Counted from the first letter of the stretch, positions 14,641-26,548 are shown. The stretch: DNA of 64,000 nucleotides from Oscarella lobularis (GCF_947507565.1 NC_089184.1:1550001-1614000), one strand, 5' to 3'. A program made the numbers and translations. The notes: generated by a model not told the origin, from the sequence alone.

Positions 14641-15142
14641 CTTGGGGGTCCCGGCCTACGGGGAAACACGCACTCACACGAACATGCACGCGTACACGAG
14701 ATAAAACGGCACACGCGAGCTAAAAAAGGAGCTACAAATTCTCTCGCTTACATAGCGACGTCCTCTTCGCTCCGACGAGCCCGCCGATCTTCATTCTCCA
14801 CGCCGAGTCTCTATTCACTGTGCAGGCGTCCTCCACGCGCGTTGAGGCGGCGAACGCGAGACGACACGCCGACGTGGATAGTCACGAGTCGTGCCTCGTG
14901 CGTGCCTCGCGCGCGTTCTCTCGCTCCATGTATTAAGATCTAATAATGGGATTAGGAGAAGCCTATCACTCTAAGAATCAAAGATTAGGGGCCTAGCTTT
15001 CTAATATATGCAGGTGCATCCCTAAGAATCAACGATTACAGACCCAGCTCTCTAATATAGGTATGCAAGTGAGTCAATAAGAAAAGAGACTCAGCTCTCT
15101 AAAAACAGCTCATATAATCCTTAGAATAATAAATAAAATCAT
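14641..15142. other. Intergenic, no gene; diverged 51-bp repeats
   Basis: The first 300 bases are GC-rich with CACACG-type simple sequence and no convincing ORF. At 14960-15110 there are about three diverged units of roughly 51 bp (TAAGAATCAAAGATTAG, TAAGAATCAACGATTAC, AATAAGAAAAGAGACT, each followed by CAGCT or TAGCT then TTCTAA or CTCTAA). The AATCAAAGATTAGGGGCCT stretch is the reverse complement of the 41-bp satellite core, so a relic of that family lies here in inverted orientation. Confidence 0.6.
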
Positions 15143-18100
15143 CTAGCCATATGATGACAGCAACGACTCTTCGCCGGTCGACTTTGATCGGCTCAGTGTT
15201 TCGTTCACTTTTTCCAACCGAGCCTCAAGCTTCCGTCTCATTCTATAAAACAGAGAGGTCATTAGAAGACTGAGAGGGCTGAAAAAACACGGGGGGGGGG
15301 GGGGGGGGGGGGGGGGGGATACCTGTCATCTGTCACACGTTGGCTATACATTCTCCCCAGCTCATTTCTCAGTGCCTCGTTTTGTTTCTTCTCATTAGAG
15401 CAAAGATTTTGCAATTGCTTTACCTGCACTTCTAATTCAGACATCTGCAAAAAGCGCACCAGGCTTCTTAAATCGTCACGTGATAATAACGACAACCGTA
15501 CTTTGCGTTGAGTATTGAGCAGCGCGGAAGCTTCGTTCTCGGCTCTGAGCTGGTACAGACTTTCTCGAGCCCCAAGCTGTTGCTCCATCTGTTGAGTCAT
15601 TTCCTCGACTACTTTTCTCATATCCGCTCTATGTGCACAAGTCATGACTTTGGCATCGAAATGTCAGTGTCATTATACTTTGTATTGGCTTCAGATGCTC
15701 GGTGATACCGAATCAGTTCTTCTTCTGATTTTCTCACGATGAAAAGTTCAGACTGAAGGTGACCTATCTGCTCAGCAAGTTCTTTGTTTCTATACAAAAA
15801 TATGTGCAACACTCCTTTTAATTTCTTCTCTGGCAACAGCTGACCGTAAGCTCAGCCGCTCCTTCTCATCTTCAAATCGTTTTAGCTCCTCTTTAAACGC
15901 GACGTTTTGGACGTTTAGTTCCTCCTTCTCTTCTAAAGACCGTCGATTCTCTTCTTGCAACTCTGCTTTAGCTGTCGACGCGTCGTTCAGATTCATTCTA
16001 TGCACACAAACTACAGCTGGCTTTAAAATCCAGGGACTTAAGCCAAAACACCTCAGAGATTCTAATTGCTGCCTCAGATCTTTAACCTGCCTTTTCAGAG
16101 TTCGGCACTCTCTCAAGTATTGCTCCCTGCACACAACGTCTCGTGGCAAATGCCGACTCTACACAAAAACCATAACCAACCTGACGCTTGAGAGCTCTTT
16201 GGTTGTCTTCTTTGTTGAGGAACTGTACTGCATAACCTGTTCATTCAGTTGCTGGTACGCTCGAGCCAACTCGTTCTAAAAGACAACACCTCTGTTTAGA
16301 TAAAAAAGGAATATTAGGAATATTACTTGAAGAGATTCCAGTTTCTGGCGCAAATTGCTGGCCTTAGCTTGCTGTTCTTTCAGCAATACCTCGATTTCCT
16401 TTCTTTCCTCTCGAAGACGACTACAGTTGGCTTGAGCGGACGTCAGTAAAGCGTCTTTCTCCGTCAAAGACGCCTGCACGTGCATTAGTTCATCAGAGAG
16501 CTGTTTCTGAAAAATAAGAAACGCAATTAGAATTATCCTAAGATTCGCAAACCCAAAATGGCACAAACCCTCTCCGTCTTCCGCTCGGAAAATAATCTTT
16601 GATAGTAATCCGATTGCTGCTCTGCAAGTTTCCGTTGAGTTATCTAAACATTCAATAGAGTAGACAGCACAAACTGGACGCATGCACTGACTTCCTGTCT
16701 CAGTTCCTGCTTCAACCGATCGACACTTCCTTTCAGTTCTTCTACGCTGCTATTCAGCTCTTCTTTTGTCTGAGTGTTTAGTCTCAAAGTCTCACTGGTC
16801 AGTGACAGCTGCGACTGAGTCTAAATGAATCAAAAAAATTACCCCAGCCGCGAAAGCATGAAGTGATCACGCACTTTTTCCAACTGACTTCTAACGTCAG
16901 CTATTTCTTCTTTCAATGCCGTGACCGTTTCGCTGTGTTGCCCCGTCAAGAGACGCTGCATTGAAGCTGTCGTCGCCTTGTGCTCGCTCAGTTCATCAGA
17001 CAAAGAACGACACTGTCTCTCGCTCATTTCAAGCTTGAGCTAGCATCGTCGAATAAACAAAAGAGTACCTCCCAATTATCCCATTCATACCAGCAAACTC
17101 TGATTTTCTGAAGCGATCTGAGTGAGTCTGTTTGACACAGAAGCTAGATCTTGCTGACTTCTTCGAAGCTGAGCTTCTACGTCAGCGGCACCAAGCTGCA
17201 CTTCACTTCTCAACCTAAACAAGAATCGAGTTACACAGGTTCTCGTTTATTAGGTAAGCTCTCACTTGATTTCTGCTTCTAAGGACGTCAGTGTCTCCGC
17301 TGCTTTCTTAGCCGACTCGGCCAAGTCATCGTGACAAGTGGCGATATCCGATTCTTTTATGCGCAGACTTGTTATCGCAGATTCCAGTTCGCTTCTATGC
17401 AAGTTTCAAATCAACTTGATCAATCTCGCTGCCTCGTTCGCTGAGAAACTCCACCTGCAAATCGCCAGCTGATTTTCAATATTTTCTTTTTCCTCCTGAA
17501 GACGACGTCGGTCTCGCTCGAACTCGACCTGCAGCAAGCCAAACGTCTCGTTGAATTTCGTCTGAGCGTGCAACGAAGCGTCGTGTTTCTCTTGAACCTA
17601 ATGAAGATACTAGCCGCGTGGTAACAAGCAATTTATTTTGAGCGCTCGTCACTTGACTCAATGCATCTTGCAGGTGTTTTCGAAGTTCTCCCGATTGGAC
17701 TCTTTCTTCTGAAATGTTCTCCTTGAGTTGTTGAATTTCAGCGTCGAGTCTGGCGTTCTCGTCGATAAGTGAAGCCTCCTTGTGATCCAGCAGAGACTTT
17801 TCGTGCTGCCAATTTTCCAGTTGAGCCTATAGATATAGGATTACGTTTCAAATAACACTGTAATCATAGTCGAGCAACCTGAGTCTCTCGGTGGCTTTCT
17901 TTTTCCAAGTTCAATTCCTGCAGCACCAATTCACGTTCCTAGCACACGCACAAGTGCAAAAGAAAAGTTTCGGAGAACTTCTCCCAGTACTTCTTCGGTC
18001 GACGATACTTCCGCTTGAGTTTCGGCCAACTGAGCAGACAGCAACAACACTTTCTGCTGAATTCTCCTCATCTAAAACACGCCGCAGAACAATGGTAAGA

Positions 18101-21100
18101 ACATTAGAGAAACGTTTCGCTAATGATGCCTCGTTTCTGTGATCGTCGCTTTCTCTTCTTCTCTCCTCGCTAGAGCTCTCCATTGATTTCTGAAGAGTCA
18201 ATTGAGCCCTGAGAGATAGATCCAGGTCTCTCGCAGTCGCATCCAAGCGAGACTTAATCGCGGCGCTCTCCGTTTCCGTCTGTCGTAAACTCAGAGCCAG
18301 CTTTCCCAGTTGACCTTCCAGCGTCGAGACTTTAGCATCAGCATCTAGCAGTTTTCTTTCGTATTCCAACTGAATGTCGTTGGTCTTTCGTTGAGCAGAA
18401 GCCAGCGCGGCATCCGAGTTCTTCAACTGCAGAAACAACGAGTCAAGCCGCCGTCGTAATTTCACCAGATTACAATAGCTGACCTTTTCGCGGATTCGTT
18501 GAATTTCTTGACGACACGATTCGTTCGCTTCTTCTGTTCGAACCATTTCGTCGGATAGCTGGCCCGTCAGTTGCTGAACCTGCGATTATTTTCTTTGTAC
18601 TTGTTACCTATATATATAACGAAGAGCCCCAAACCTGAGCTTGCAGAGCCTCGTTTTCTCTCGTAAGACACTGGGCCACTTCGCGAGATGCGGACACTTC
18701 TCCAGTCGTGTGCGTTATCTGCTCCCGCAACTGTAAACTCTAAACGCCACTGTAAGGAAAAGAGCGCGCACATCAGACCGAAGGCGACCTCGTTGCCGTA
18801 CGAATTGCGAAGCGTCGCAATTTCTGCGATCAACTTTTGCCGCTCTTCGTGATTGCTAGCGAGCTCCTCGCGAAGTTCGGCGACGCGTCGATCGCTCCGT
18901 GTTGCATTACCTTTCTCGGCTCTATCGAAAGTACGTAATTAAGAACATTTGAATGAGACTTCGCTCAACGAAATCGAACCTTATCTGCGTCTTTAGCTTT
19001 TCTATTTCCCCGAGAAGACTTATTCGCTGCGATTCGCACGCTTCGAATTCAATACGTACCTAGATGTGATTTCCTCGATCCCTTTTTTTCCTTTCAATCA
19101 ATCTCGTACTGTACAAACCTTTCTCTCTCTTTCTGTCGCCTCTCGTTCGGCCTGATTCATCTTCAGCAGCTGCTCCTCGTGTTTGCTTTGCTGCTTTAGT
19201 GACTCGCTCTGAAGTCTTTCCAGCACCCGTCGCAATTCTCGCTCCTCGCTTTGCCTCTCTTTCACCATCTGCTCCCGCACCGCCGCTATTTCCCCGTTCA
19301 GACTTTCGACTCTTTCTTTCCGACTTTCGGCAGCTTCCAAAAGTTCCTAGTGGGAAAAAAACGTAATGGAGCCCTCGCACACCAGCAGTCTGAAGCGACT
19401 TGCCTGTTTAGCCTGCTTCTCAGACTGCAATTGCTTTCGTAAATCTCGCGCATTAGCCTCAGCTTGAGCGTTATCCCTAGCACGACCGGTCGTCTCTTCA
19501 TGAAGACGCGTCTGAAGCTGATCCAACTCCTTCTGCAATTTCTCCATCGATGCATCTTTTGTCTGAGAATAAGGCCACGATAAATAAATATTTCACACGT
19601 GCGCTTGCAAACAAAACCTTAATTTCTCCCTGCAGTTTTCCTCTTTCGGCTTCGAGAGCCAAAAGGCGGAGTCCTTTCTCTTCGTTCTCCTTCAAAGCGC
19701 GAGTCTGATCTGTCCTTATTTGATCGATTGTCGTTTCCGCTCGACGAGACTCCTTTACCGCGTCCTTCGACAGCGCCTCAATCTGAGCCTTCTGCCTGCT
19801 GCATTCCGCCTTCAAATCGGAAACCAAAGCCTGCTGACGTGCCAAGCTTTGTTGAGCCGATTTCAATTCGGCTTCGACGACCTCGTGTTGCTGGCCAACC
19901 TAAACACGGACTATCAGCTGTGCTACTCCACGTGTCCGTTTCTTACTTGCTGTACTCGTCCAGTCTGTTGCTCAACGATGTTTCTCGTACTGTCGAGTTC
20001 TCTTCCAAGATTCTCCTTTTGCTCTCTGGACTGCTGCAGTTGTTCACGCGTGAAAGAAATCTCGCTGGATAGCGACGTTTTCTGCTTCTTTAGCTCTTGG
20101 CATTCTCGCTCTTTCGATGCCAATTTCGTCTGCAAGAGACGCTCTTCAGCTTTTGAACTTTCAAAGTGCTTTTGAGAAGAGGCTAAAGAAAGATAGTAAA
20201 TACCGTTTATTTTTCGTATGTGAGGAAGTCAGTTAGAAATCTTACCTAGTTCGGCTTTCGTCCCGTCGAGCAAATCCGAGACTTCGTCCTTTTCCCTTTG
20301 AATCGACACTATCTTATCCTCTCTCGTCTTCAGCTCTCTACGCACGGTTTCCAATTCCTTTTTCGTCTTTTGCAACTGCCTTTCACGACTCGACAACTCC
20401 TGCTGAAGCGACTGCAGATCCTTCGACAGAGCGTCGCTATCCGACCGAGCGTATCCAATCGACTCGACGCTATCGTCGAGTTGCCGCCGCGCCGAGTCCA
20501 ACTCGAACGTCAAACTTCGACTCTGCTGCTTTGACTCTTCGACCATTGCCTCCAAATGCCGATTCTCCGCCTCTAATTCGCTTTGAACGATCGCATGCCT
20601 CTCGGCCGCTTTCGCTCTCTCGTCGAGCTCCCTCTCCAATTCCTCCGTCTCCTTTCGCAATTTTTCCGTCGACGCCGCCTCTCGACCGCGCTGCTCTTCG
20701 ACCGACGCCAGTCTCGCCTGAACGTCGTCGACTTTCTCGCCTAGCTCGTCTCTCTCCGCAATCGCCGCCGACAATTTCTCGTTCACCGCGTTCAGTTCTC
20801 TTCTCAAGGACTGACCGGTCAATTCGACTTCGGACAGATACTTCTCCCTGTCGCTCATCGACTTCGACGACGTCGCTAGCTCTTTTTCCGTCTTCGTTCT
20901 AGCCTCGACGGCAGCATTAAGTTGCTTAGCCAGACTTTCCAGTTGCTGCTTCAGTGAATCGGTCTCGGCTCGTAGAACAGCGTTTCGACGTTTTTCCTGA
21001 CCCAATTGCCCTTGCATCGTGTCAATTCCGGCCACGGCTTTCTCTTTCTGATCTAAAAAAAACAATTGACTAGGCGCTAGGGTTCTGATTTCCCTTGTTG

Positions 21101-23186
21101 AGTGCTTACTTTTTATTTCGTCAAGTGCACTCTGTTTTTGAGCAGTCCTCTTGTCTGCTTCAGTCAGCTGGCGTTTCAGCTGGTCGCACTCGTCTCGAAG
21201 GCTCACTGCACGGCCTTGAGCGACGTAGACTTCCTCACGAACCTGTTGATTATCCAGCAACAATTCTTGTATCTCTCTACGAGACGAGATGCAAAAAAAC
21301 GAGCGTGCAAATCGTCCCTTCAGCGCGTACTGTTTGAACGTCTCTTGAACAATGGTCGCATCTCTCTCTTGAATCTTCACCTTCTCTCTCAACGTTTCGA
21401 GCTCTTTCATGACAGAATCACGCTCTTCTTTGTACGCCTTCAATAATGAAAAAGTCAATTTTTGAACCAATACCTTTCCTCTCGATCAACTCACCTTTAG
21501 ATCCTGCTGAGATTCCTCCGACTCTCCGCCGATATTCATCAACGTCTGCTTCGCTTCGGACGCCTCCTCGACGCTCCTCTCCTTCTTCCACCACAAATGC
21601 CGAATCACTTCGTCAGTGGTAGCCTGACTGGGACCGAAGCCTTCCTTTTCCAGAGCTGCAATGATGAGCTTCATCTCTTCGGCATGCTACAGGAGAAAGG
21701 ATTTCACGTACCCACCGAAAAAGAACCGACTACTAATAGAATACCTTTCTGCTGTCTGCTCTGTGAGCTGTCCATCGACCGAAGTATTGTACGGAATTCT
21801 TTCTGCTGCCTCGAGGCGCGTCTTGACGAGGTGAAGTGCTTCGAGCTTGTTTGAGATCCTCCGAAAGTTTGTCTAATTTTTCCTTGTTCTCCTGAATGAT
21901 GGCCTCGTAGCGAGCTCGATCGCCGTCTCTGTCTTGAGTCGCTTCCGCCAGTTGAATCTGAAGGCGAGAGAACATGTTGGAAAAGGTAAGGAATACGAAG
22001 TATTCTGACTTTCAGCTGCGTTCGCTCTTGAGTGGTTTTCTCTTCTAAAGCGGCGATTTCCGACGCTTTCTCTTTCTGCAATTTCTCCAATTGCTGTCGA
22101 GATCGAACGAACTTAGCTTGCAGGACTCCAATCTAAACGCGAACGCTAGACGTCGTCGGCAACAAATAAAGATTCTCCACGTACGTTGACGCGAGCACCG
22201 TCCATTTCCACTATGCCTTTGCTGCCGTCCAATTGCTCCTTTAGTTTGAGGACCACTCGCTGAGCCTTGGTCAACTCTTGCGCGATCGTTTGTCTCTGCT
22301 GTTGTTCCTTCAGGCGGCAGGCCTCGGTCTCTTCCAGCACTCCTTTCACGGATCTCAGTTCTTCCTGTGAGTCAAAAAAAATGCGCGCCTGCTAACGGTT
22401 TATTCTTGAGTCGCACCTTCAAAGCTTCTACTTCCTTGTGAAAGCCTGAAAGTCGGCTTTGAGAGCTTTCACCTGATGCGACTCTCGACTTTGCCTCTTC
22501 TTGCTTCATCGATTCCACCGTTCGATTCGAAGCGGCAAGCTGAAAGAGAAGAAGCGGTAGCATTTTTTAGCCTCGTCAAAAAAAAGGCACATTTGCTTCA
22601 GTTATTATACCTCTACTTTTAAGAGGTTTCTTTGACGCTCCATATCCTTCAAGGTCTCTTGAAAGTTAGCCTGCTCTCTCTCCATGTCGACTTTTCCTTT
22701 TCGCTGCACTTGCCGTAGTTCAAGCTCGTGCTTCTGTCTCGCTTGATCCAACTGATCGTGCGCTTCTGACAGTTGATTTTTCAACTGTTGCACAATGCCT
22801 AAACAAAGACGTCTTCCAGTCAGAAGAATCCTTGCGTTACTATACGGTTATCTGTCTCACTAGGCATTCTGCTGAACTTGTCCTTAATCACTTTGTTCTC
22901 GACCTCAAGAGACATGATAGTCTCCCTCGAAGCAGCAAGCTGATCTTCCAAATAATCCTACTCAAAAACACCCTCGCAAACAATCCAAGACCAAATCCGG
23001 AAAAGACGGCACCTTCTCCTCCCAAAGATCCACGCCATCGCCAGCAGAATCGCTCCGATTCCTCCTCAAAGGCACCGGCGACTGACTCCTCCGATATCGA
23101 ATCACCGCGAGACTATCCATACTAACAGGCCGACTCAAACTCAGCGGCGGCGAAGCGAACTTCTTCTTTCTCAACAACCCCGAAGC

Positions 23187-23239
<53 letters not shown>

Positions 23240-23947
23240 CAATATCGTTCCCAGACGACTGAGGCGACGCCGACCCCTTCAGAGGACTCAGTGCACTCAA
23301 ACGCAGCCCGCGACCGTCGGCAATCGCCTTCCCCGGCGACGCCGATCGCCCGTCGGCCGATTCCCTTCGCGTCGTTTCCGTCGGCGACGGCGACAATCTT
23401 CGGGCGACGTTCGCCGGCTTGAGCAGCAATCGACGTCGGGAATCCATTTCCGTCGCGTCCGAATCGAAATTCTCGACGGTTGCGATTCGTTCGTCGAAAC
23501 TGTTCGTCGGCGACACTAACGGATATACAGGATGATGTGTAAAAGTCTCAAATCGGACGTCTCTCGCACGATCGAAGGACTCTTAGAGCAGCCGAGACTA
23601 TTTTAGGTTCGGCTAAGTACTACTCCTCAGCTAAGTAAACTGTAAACTAACCCAACTACTATAGTAACGGTTCCCGTGAAGGGTGCAGATACCTTTTCCA
23701 ACGTGACGACGATTATCGAAGGGTGGCGGTGTCGCTTCGGTCTGTAAGTGGAGAGAAAAGACGGCGCCTTTTGGCGTTTGCGCGTTTGTTTTGCGTTCAA
23801 GCGGTTTTGCACCTCGTCGTCGTCGATGGCGTCGAGTAGGGCGTCGATGCTCGTTGCGGTCGAGAGAGGAGTCTCTTCGTCCGACGTCGGCGTCGCTGCG
23901 AATCTGTCCGCTAGGTAGACGCCCGTTTCTGTCTCGTCGTCTTCCAT
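15143..23947 (-). CDS. Large coiled-coil protein with low-complexity head, about 30 exons
   Basis: This intron-rich minus-strand gene starts at the ATG ending at 23947. Exon 1 is 23813-23947 and begins MEDDETETG. Exon 2 is 23693-23741, exon 3 is 23013-23515 and exon 4 is 22861-22957; phases agree at each join. The last exon reads MRRKLEARLEKVNETLS and ends at TAG 15143-15145. The head (about 230 residues) is rich in Ser, Pro and Arg and includes a poly-Gly run. The rest, roughly 2,000 residues, is almost unbroken heptad coiled coil dense in E, K, Q, L and R, interrupted once by a non-coil stretch containing HLWWKK near 21590. Disordered head plus long myosin-tail-like rod is the architecture of cingulin or centrosomal/junctional scaffolds. 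I cannot assign an orthologue. Introns are mostly 45-80 bp, and only about 180 bp separate this gene from the upstream GTPase gene. Confidence 0.85.
15291..15318. repeat. G homopolymer of 28 bases inside an intron
   Basis: Twenty-eight consecutive G on the plus strand, hence C28 in the transcript of the coiled-coil gene. The tract begins right after the last intron's donor (GTATC then C-run). Length polymorphism or assembly error is likely. Confidence 0.95.
23192..23238 (-). repeat. GGC trinucleotide repeat coding poly-glycine
   Basis: A run of GCC triplets on the plus strand encodes about 16 consecutive glycines in the head of the coiled-coil protein. It lies in frame between acidic and Ser-rich segments. 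Confidence 0.9.
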
Positions 23948-24128
23948 CTGTTTGTTTTCATCTAACGCGCGCGATCGGGGACGCGGGAGTGGGCGCGGGC
24001 GGACGCGGGGCGTGCAGGCTGGGCCGACTGCGCGGGCCGAGAGGACCGTGGTTACACCATACATAGAGACAGATAGATGGTTACACTGACAGCCCCTGTT
24101 CTACTATTGAAAAGGTTTTTGTGTACGT

Positions 24129-25064
24129 CTAAGAACGACTCTGGAATTCTCCCTCAAAAGGATCCTTACAATGAGCTGGATTCAGCAATTTGTTAAATAC
24201 CAGAAGAATTCCATTCTGCTTTTCGGGACGTGGCAAAAGACGCTGCTCTTTCTCTGAAAAATCCTTCTCCGGATTAAAATTCACAATCGATCCAAATCGC
24301 AATTTGTTGACATTGAGTGCCTGACCAGCTGCTTCGAAGAGACACTCCTTGATCTCTTCCTGTTTTTCCGCTGAAAACTCGTCGAGCTTGGTTATAATCA
24401 CGTAGATTCTTATCTTTCTTTCTAAATCCAAATAAGTGATAAAAATTGAACTAATCTGAGTTACGAATGTACTTCTTTCGCTTTTTTCGTCGTTGATGGC
24501 TTCGCACGCGTCGTGTACTTCTTTTGCTAGCTGATCGGGAAAATTCTCTCTGGCTGACATGATAAAAAGGATCGTCCACGCTGTCATTGAACGATCCATT
24601 TCCGAAAAGGACCTCTGCAAATTCTCTCGTTCGTCCTCGCCCGACGAAGTGCCTGCAATAGCCGAGAATAAAAAGGTGTCGTCCGGAATTCTACCATCAG
24701 CAATGTATTTAAGTAGGTCGGACAGGATCCTTCGATTGGGCAGTCCCACCATGTCGAACAGCGTGGGAGCGCGACTGCGCTCACTCTTTGTCAGCCTTGC
24801 GTACATGCCTTCACGATGGTCATATTTCTTCAATCGCTTTGTTTTGTTCTCGTCCGTAACACCGATTTCGGCAATTTCTTGATATTCAGCGGACGATTCT
24901 CTAAGATTGATAGTGTAGTTGAACGAGTTGACGAGCGACGATTTCCCGCAGCCTGGCGTTCCGAGAAGAAGAAATTTTTGATTGCTAAAATTGTCGATGG
25001 CGAATCGACGTCTGCGCTTGATTTGGCGCTGCAGCGGCGAAAAGAAAGAAAAGACCCCTCCCAT
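24129..25064 (-). CDS. P-loop GTPase, IFI44/IRG-like G domain
   Basis: The open frame is 311 residues in one coding exon from the ATG ending at 25064. After a basic N-terminus (QIKRRRR) comes a beta strand and P-loop, FLLLGTPGCGKSS, at about residues 31-43. A G3-like TLFDMVGLP follows near 108, and a G4-like IITKLDEF near 230. The pattern of hydrophobic strand, GxxGxGKSS and NSFN resembles IFI44-like and immunity-related GTPases, which are usually cytosolic or membrane-associated and often infection-induced in animals. A septin or GIMAP relation is less likely. Upstream on the same strand a TATTTATAG box, a GTAAGA donor near 25275 and acceptors near 25195 and 25070 suggest one or two 5'UTR introns. 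An upstream coding exon is therefore possible. The family call is by motif only. Confidence 0.7.
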   Translation of the reverse strand: MGGVFSFFSPLQRQIKRRRRFAIDNFSNQKFLLLGTPGCGKSSLVNSFNYTINLRESSAEYQEIAEIGVTDENKTKRLKKYDHREGMYARLTKSERSRAPTLFDMVGLPNRRILSDLLKYIADGRIPDDTFLFSAIAGTSSGEDERENLQRSFSEMDRSMTAWTILFIMSARENFPDQLAKEVHDACEAINDEKSERSTFVTQISSIFITYLDLERKIRIYVIITKLDEFSAEKQEEIKECLFEAAGQALNVNKLRFGSIVNFNPEKDFSEKEQRLLPRPEKQNGILLVFNKLLNPAHCKDPFEGEFQSRS

Positions 25065-25330
25065 AAGCAGTGCCTGCCCCAAGAAAGAACTGATGATGCA
25101 ATGAGGGAGACTGTCAAGAGCTCACGTTTATGAATAATGTCCCTCTTTTGCCTCCAACGGTTTGACTCAAAAACACATGGCAGCAGCCTGTCTGGATTAG
25201 AAATAACAAAATTAATCGCGCGACCGATATTACAGCAATATAATCCAGCGAATTCGCTCGACAGTCTTCTTACGTTGCTAGGAAACAGATAACACTGAAA
25301 GCAGACTCCTCCGGTTTTCAAGAATCAGGC

Positions 25331-25339
25331 TATAAATAG
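25331..25339 (-). promoter_or_regulatory. Possible TATA box of the GTPase gene
   Basis: The minus strand reads TCTATTTATAG, about 265 bp above the chosen ATG. The plus strand reads TATAAATAG, a better TATA, but no plus-strand gene lies downstream of it. Confidence 0.35.
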
Positions 25340-25423
25340 AGCCGGATCACGCTGAACGGATAGAATGTATTGAACCATCAATGAACAAAACAGCAGTTCT
25401 GAACCAAAAGTATAAGAACACGC

Positions 25424-26548
25424 CTAATTATCAAAATGGGAATCAACATGGGAAATGAAGGCATCTTTGGTGGAAAAGAGAGACTCTTGACACCCACAAA
25501 TTGGACAAAGAGATTGATGCTTCTCATGATCCTTCCGAGAAAGCGACGAATCCTCTGATCGGATTTCAAGACTTGTTGGCAAAGACTGCTGGGCTCCAGC
25601 AGCGGAGACGTAGTCATCGTCTTCGGAATCACTAGCTGCTCCCACTTGGCGTTTCATTTCTTCCAATTTTCTATCATACTGAAGGCGCTCGGTGACGAGA
25701 GCTTTTTCAAGATGACGCTTTTTGGTTTTCAGCTCCTTGTTCGACTTCTCTAAAAGTCGTACCTTTTCCAGTGCTGCCTTCAAGTCGGATTCTACCGCTA
25801 AGTTGCGCTGCTTCAATTGCTCATTTTCATCTTTTAGTTGAGCGTCGTCTTTTGAAGAAGTGTTGCCGGCACTCATCTCAAAAGATTTTACTTCAGGACT
25901 TAGGTGTTGGATCTGCTCGTTTTGTGACTCTAGATCTTGTACGCGACCCTTCAAGTCTTGACACGTTCTTTCCAGCGTTTCAATGTATTGTTGTTGATGC
26001 TCCTTTTCAGACTCCAATTCAATGATTCGAGTTTTCAACTGCTCGTTCTCACTCAATGAAAAAGGTCCATTTTGATTAGGAGAAAGTTGCTTTGAATTTT
26101 GATCTTCACTATCATCATCACTGCCGCTATTTTGCGTGGAAACCGGCCTCTCTACAACAACAAGCGATTCATATTGGGTTGTAGTGATGTCTTCAGTGGC
26201 ATCTGACGGTAAGCCAAATCTGAAAGGCTTGCTTGTGCCGATAGTCGCTCCTGTGCCGTCAATATAGACAAAAACATAGGAATTGAGGTCCTCCGGAAGA
26301 TGTTTGGCTGGAAAAACAACTGTTTTCCTTTTTTGTTTGCTGGCATCAGCCCACTGCCAGGTGAAGTAAGACTTGCTTGCCTCCGATTGATTCTTTTCTG
26401 GGCACAACGCAATCCAATCACGGCTCCCACATACAAAAGCTTCAGCAATTATTTTGTATATACAGTGCACATCGAATTTGGGCGGGAAGAAGGACACGTC
26501 GTCATCAAACCGTATTTTATCATCAGCAGAAACAGAAACTGAAGACAT
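25424..26548 (-). CDS. SKICH / coiled-coil / zinc-finger autophagy receptor (TAX1BP1-NDP52 type)
   Basis: An intronless frame of 374 residues starting MSSVSVSADDKIRF; a start 24 bases upstream is also possible. Residues about 12-112 form a SKICH domain: VSFFPPKFDVHCIYKI, then SRDWIALCP, YFTWQWAD and YVFVYID. Residues 129-132 are LVVV, preceded by TTQYES; NDP52 has its non-canonical LC3-binding motif LVV at almost the same position. About 160-310 is coiled coil. The C-terminus is a UBZ-like C2H2 finger (CPICGC, then HVDSHF). In vertebrates CALCOCO2 and TAX1BP1 bind ubiquitin and LC3 to clear bacteria and protein aggregates. The single C-terminal finger and short rod are closer to NDP52 (446 aa) than to TAX1BP1 (789 aa). 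Lack of introns among intron-rich neighbours may mean a retrocopy. Confidence 0.85.
   Translation of the reverse strand: MSSVSVSADDKIRFDDDVSFFPPKFDVHCIYKIIAEAFVCGSRDWIALCPEKNQSEASKSYFTWQWADASKQKRKTVVFPAKHLPEDLNSYVFVYIDGTGATIGTSKPFRFGLPSDATEDITTTQYESLVVVERPVSTQNSGSDDDSEDQNSKQLSPNQNGPFSLSENEQLKTRIIELESEKEHQQQYIETLERTCQDLKGRVQDLESQNEQIQHLSPEVKSFEMSAGNTSSKDDAQLKDENEQLKQRNLAVESDLKAALEKVRLLEKSNKELKTKKRHLEKALVTERLQYDRKLEEMKRQVGAASDSEDDDYVSAAGAQQSLPTSLEIRSEDSSLSRKDHEKHQSLCPICGCQESLFSTKDAFISHVDSHFDN

Noticed and set aside
14115-14723. Overlapping frames on both strands in the 15-bp array
   Set aside because: Same artefact of a period divisible by three; translations are repeats such as QLSPG or DNCPQ without domain character.
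20531-20902. Plus-strand Pro/Ser-rich frame of 123 codons
   Set aside because: It is antisense to the coiled-coil exon and follows from its Arg/Glu/Leu codon use.
23947-24064. Coding extension of the coiled-coil gene upstream of the ATG at 23947
   Set aside because: The frame stays open but is a GC-rich Pro/Arg stretch with no supporting motif, and the ATG at 23947 gives an acidic start consistent with the next exon.
25331-25339. Plus-strand TATA box driving an unseen gene
   Set aside because: The plus strand downstream is antisense to the SKICH gene and holds no supported frame.
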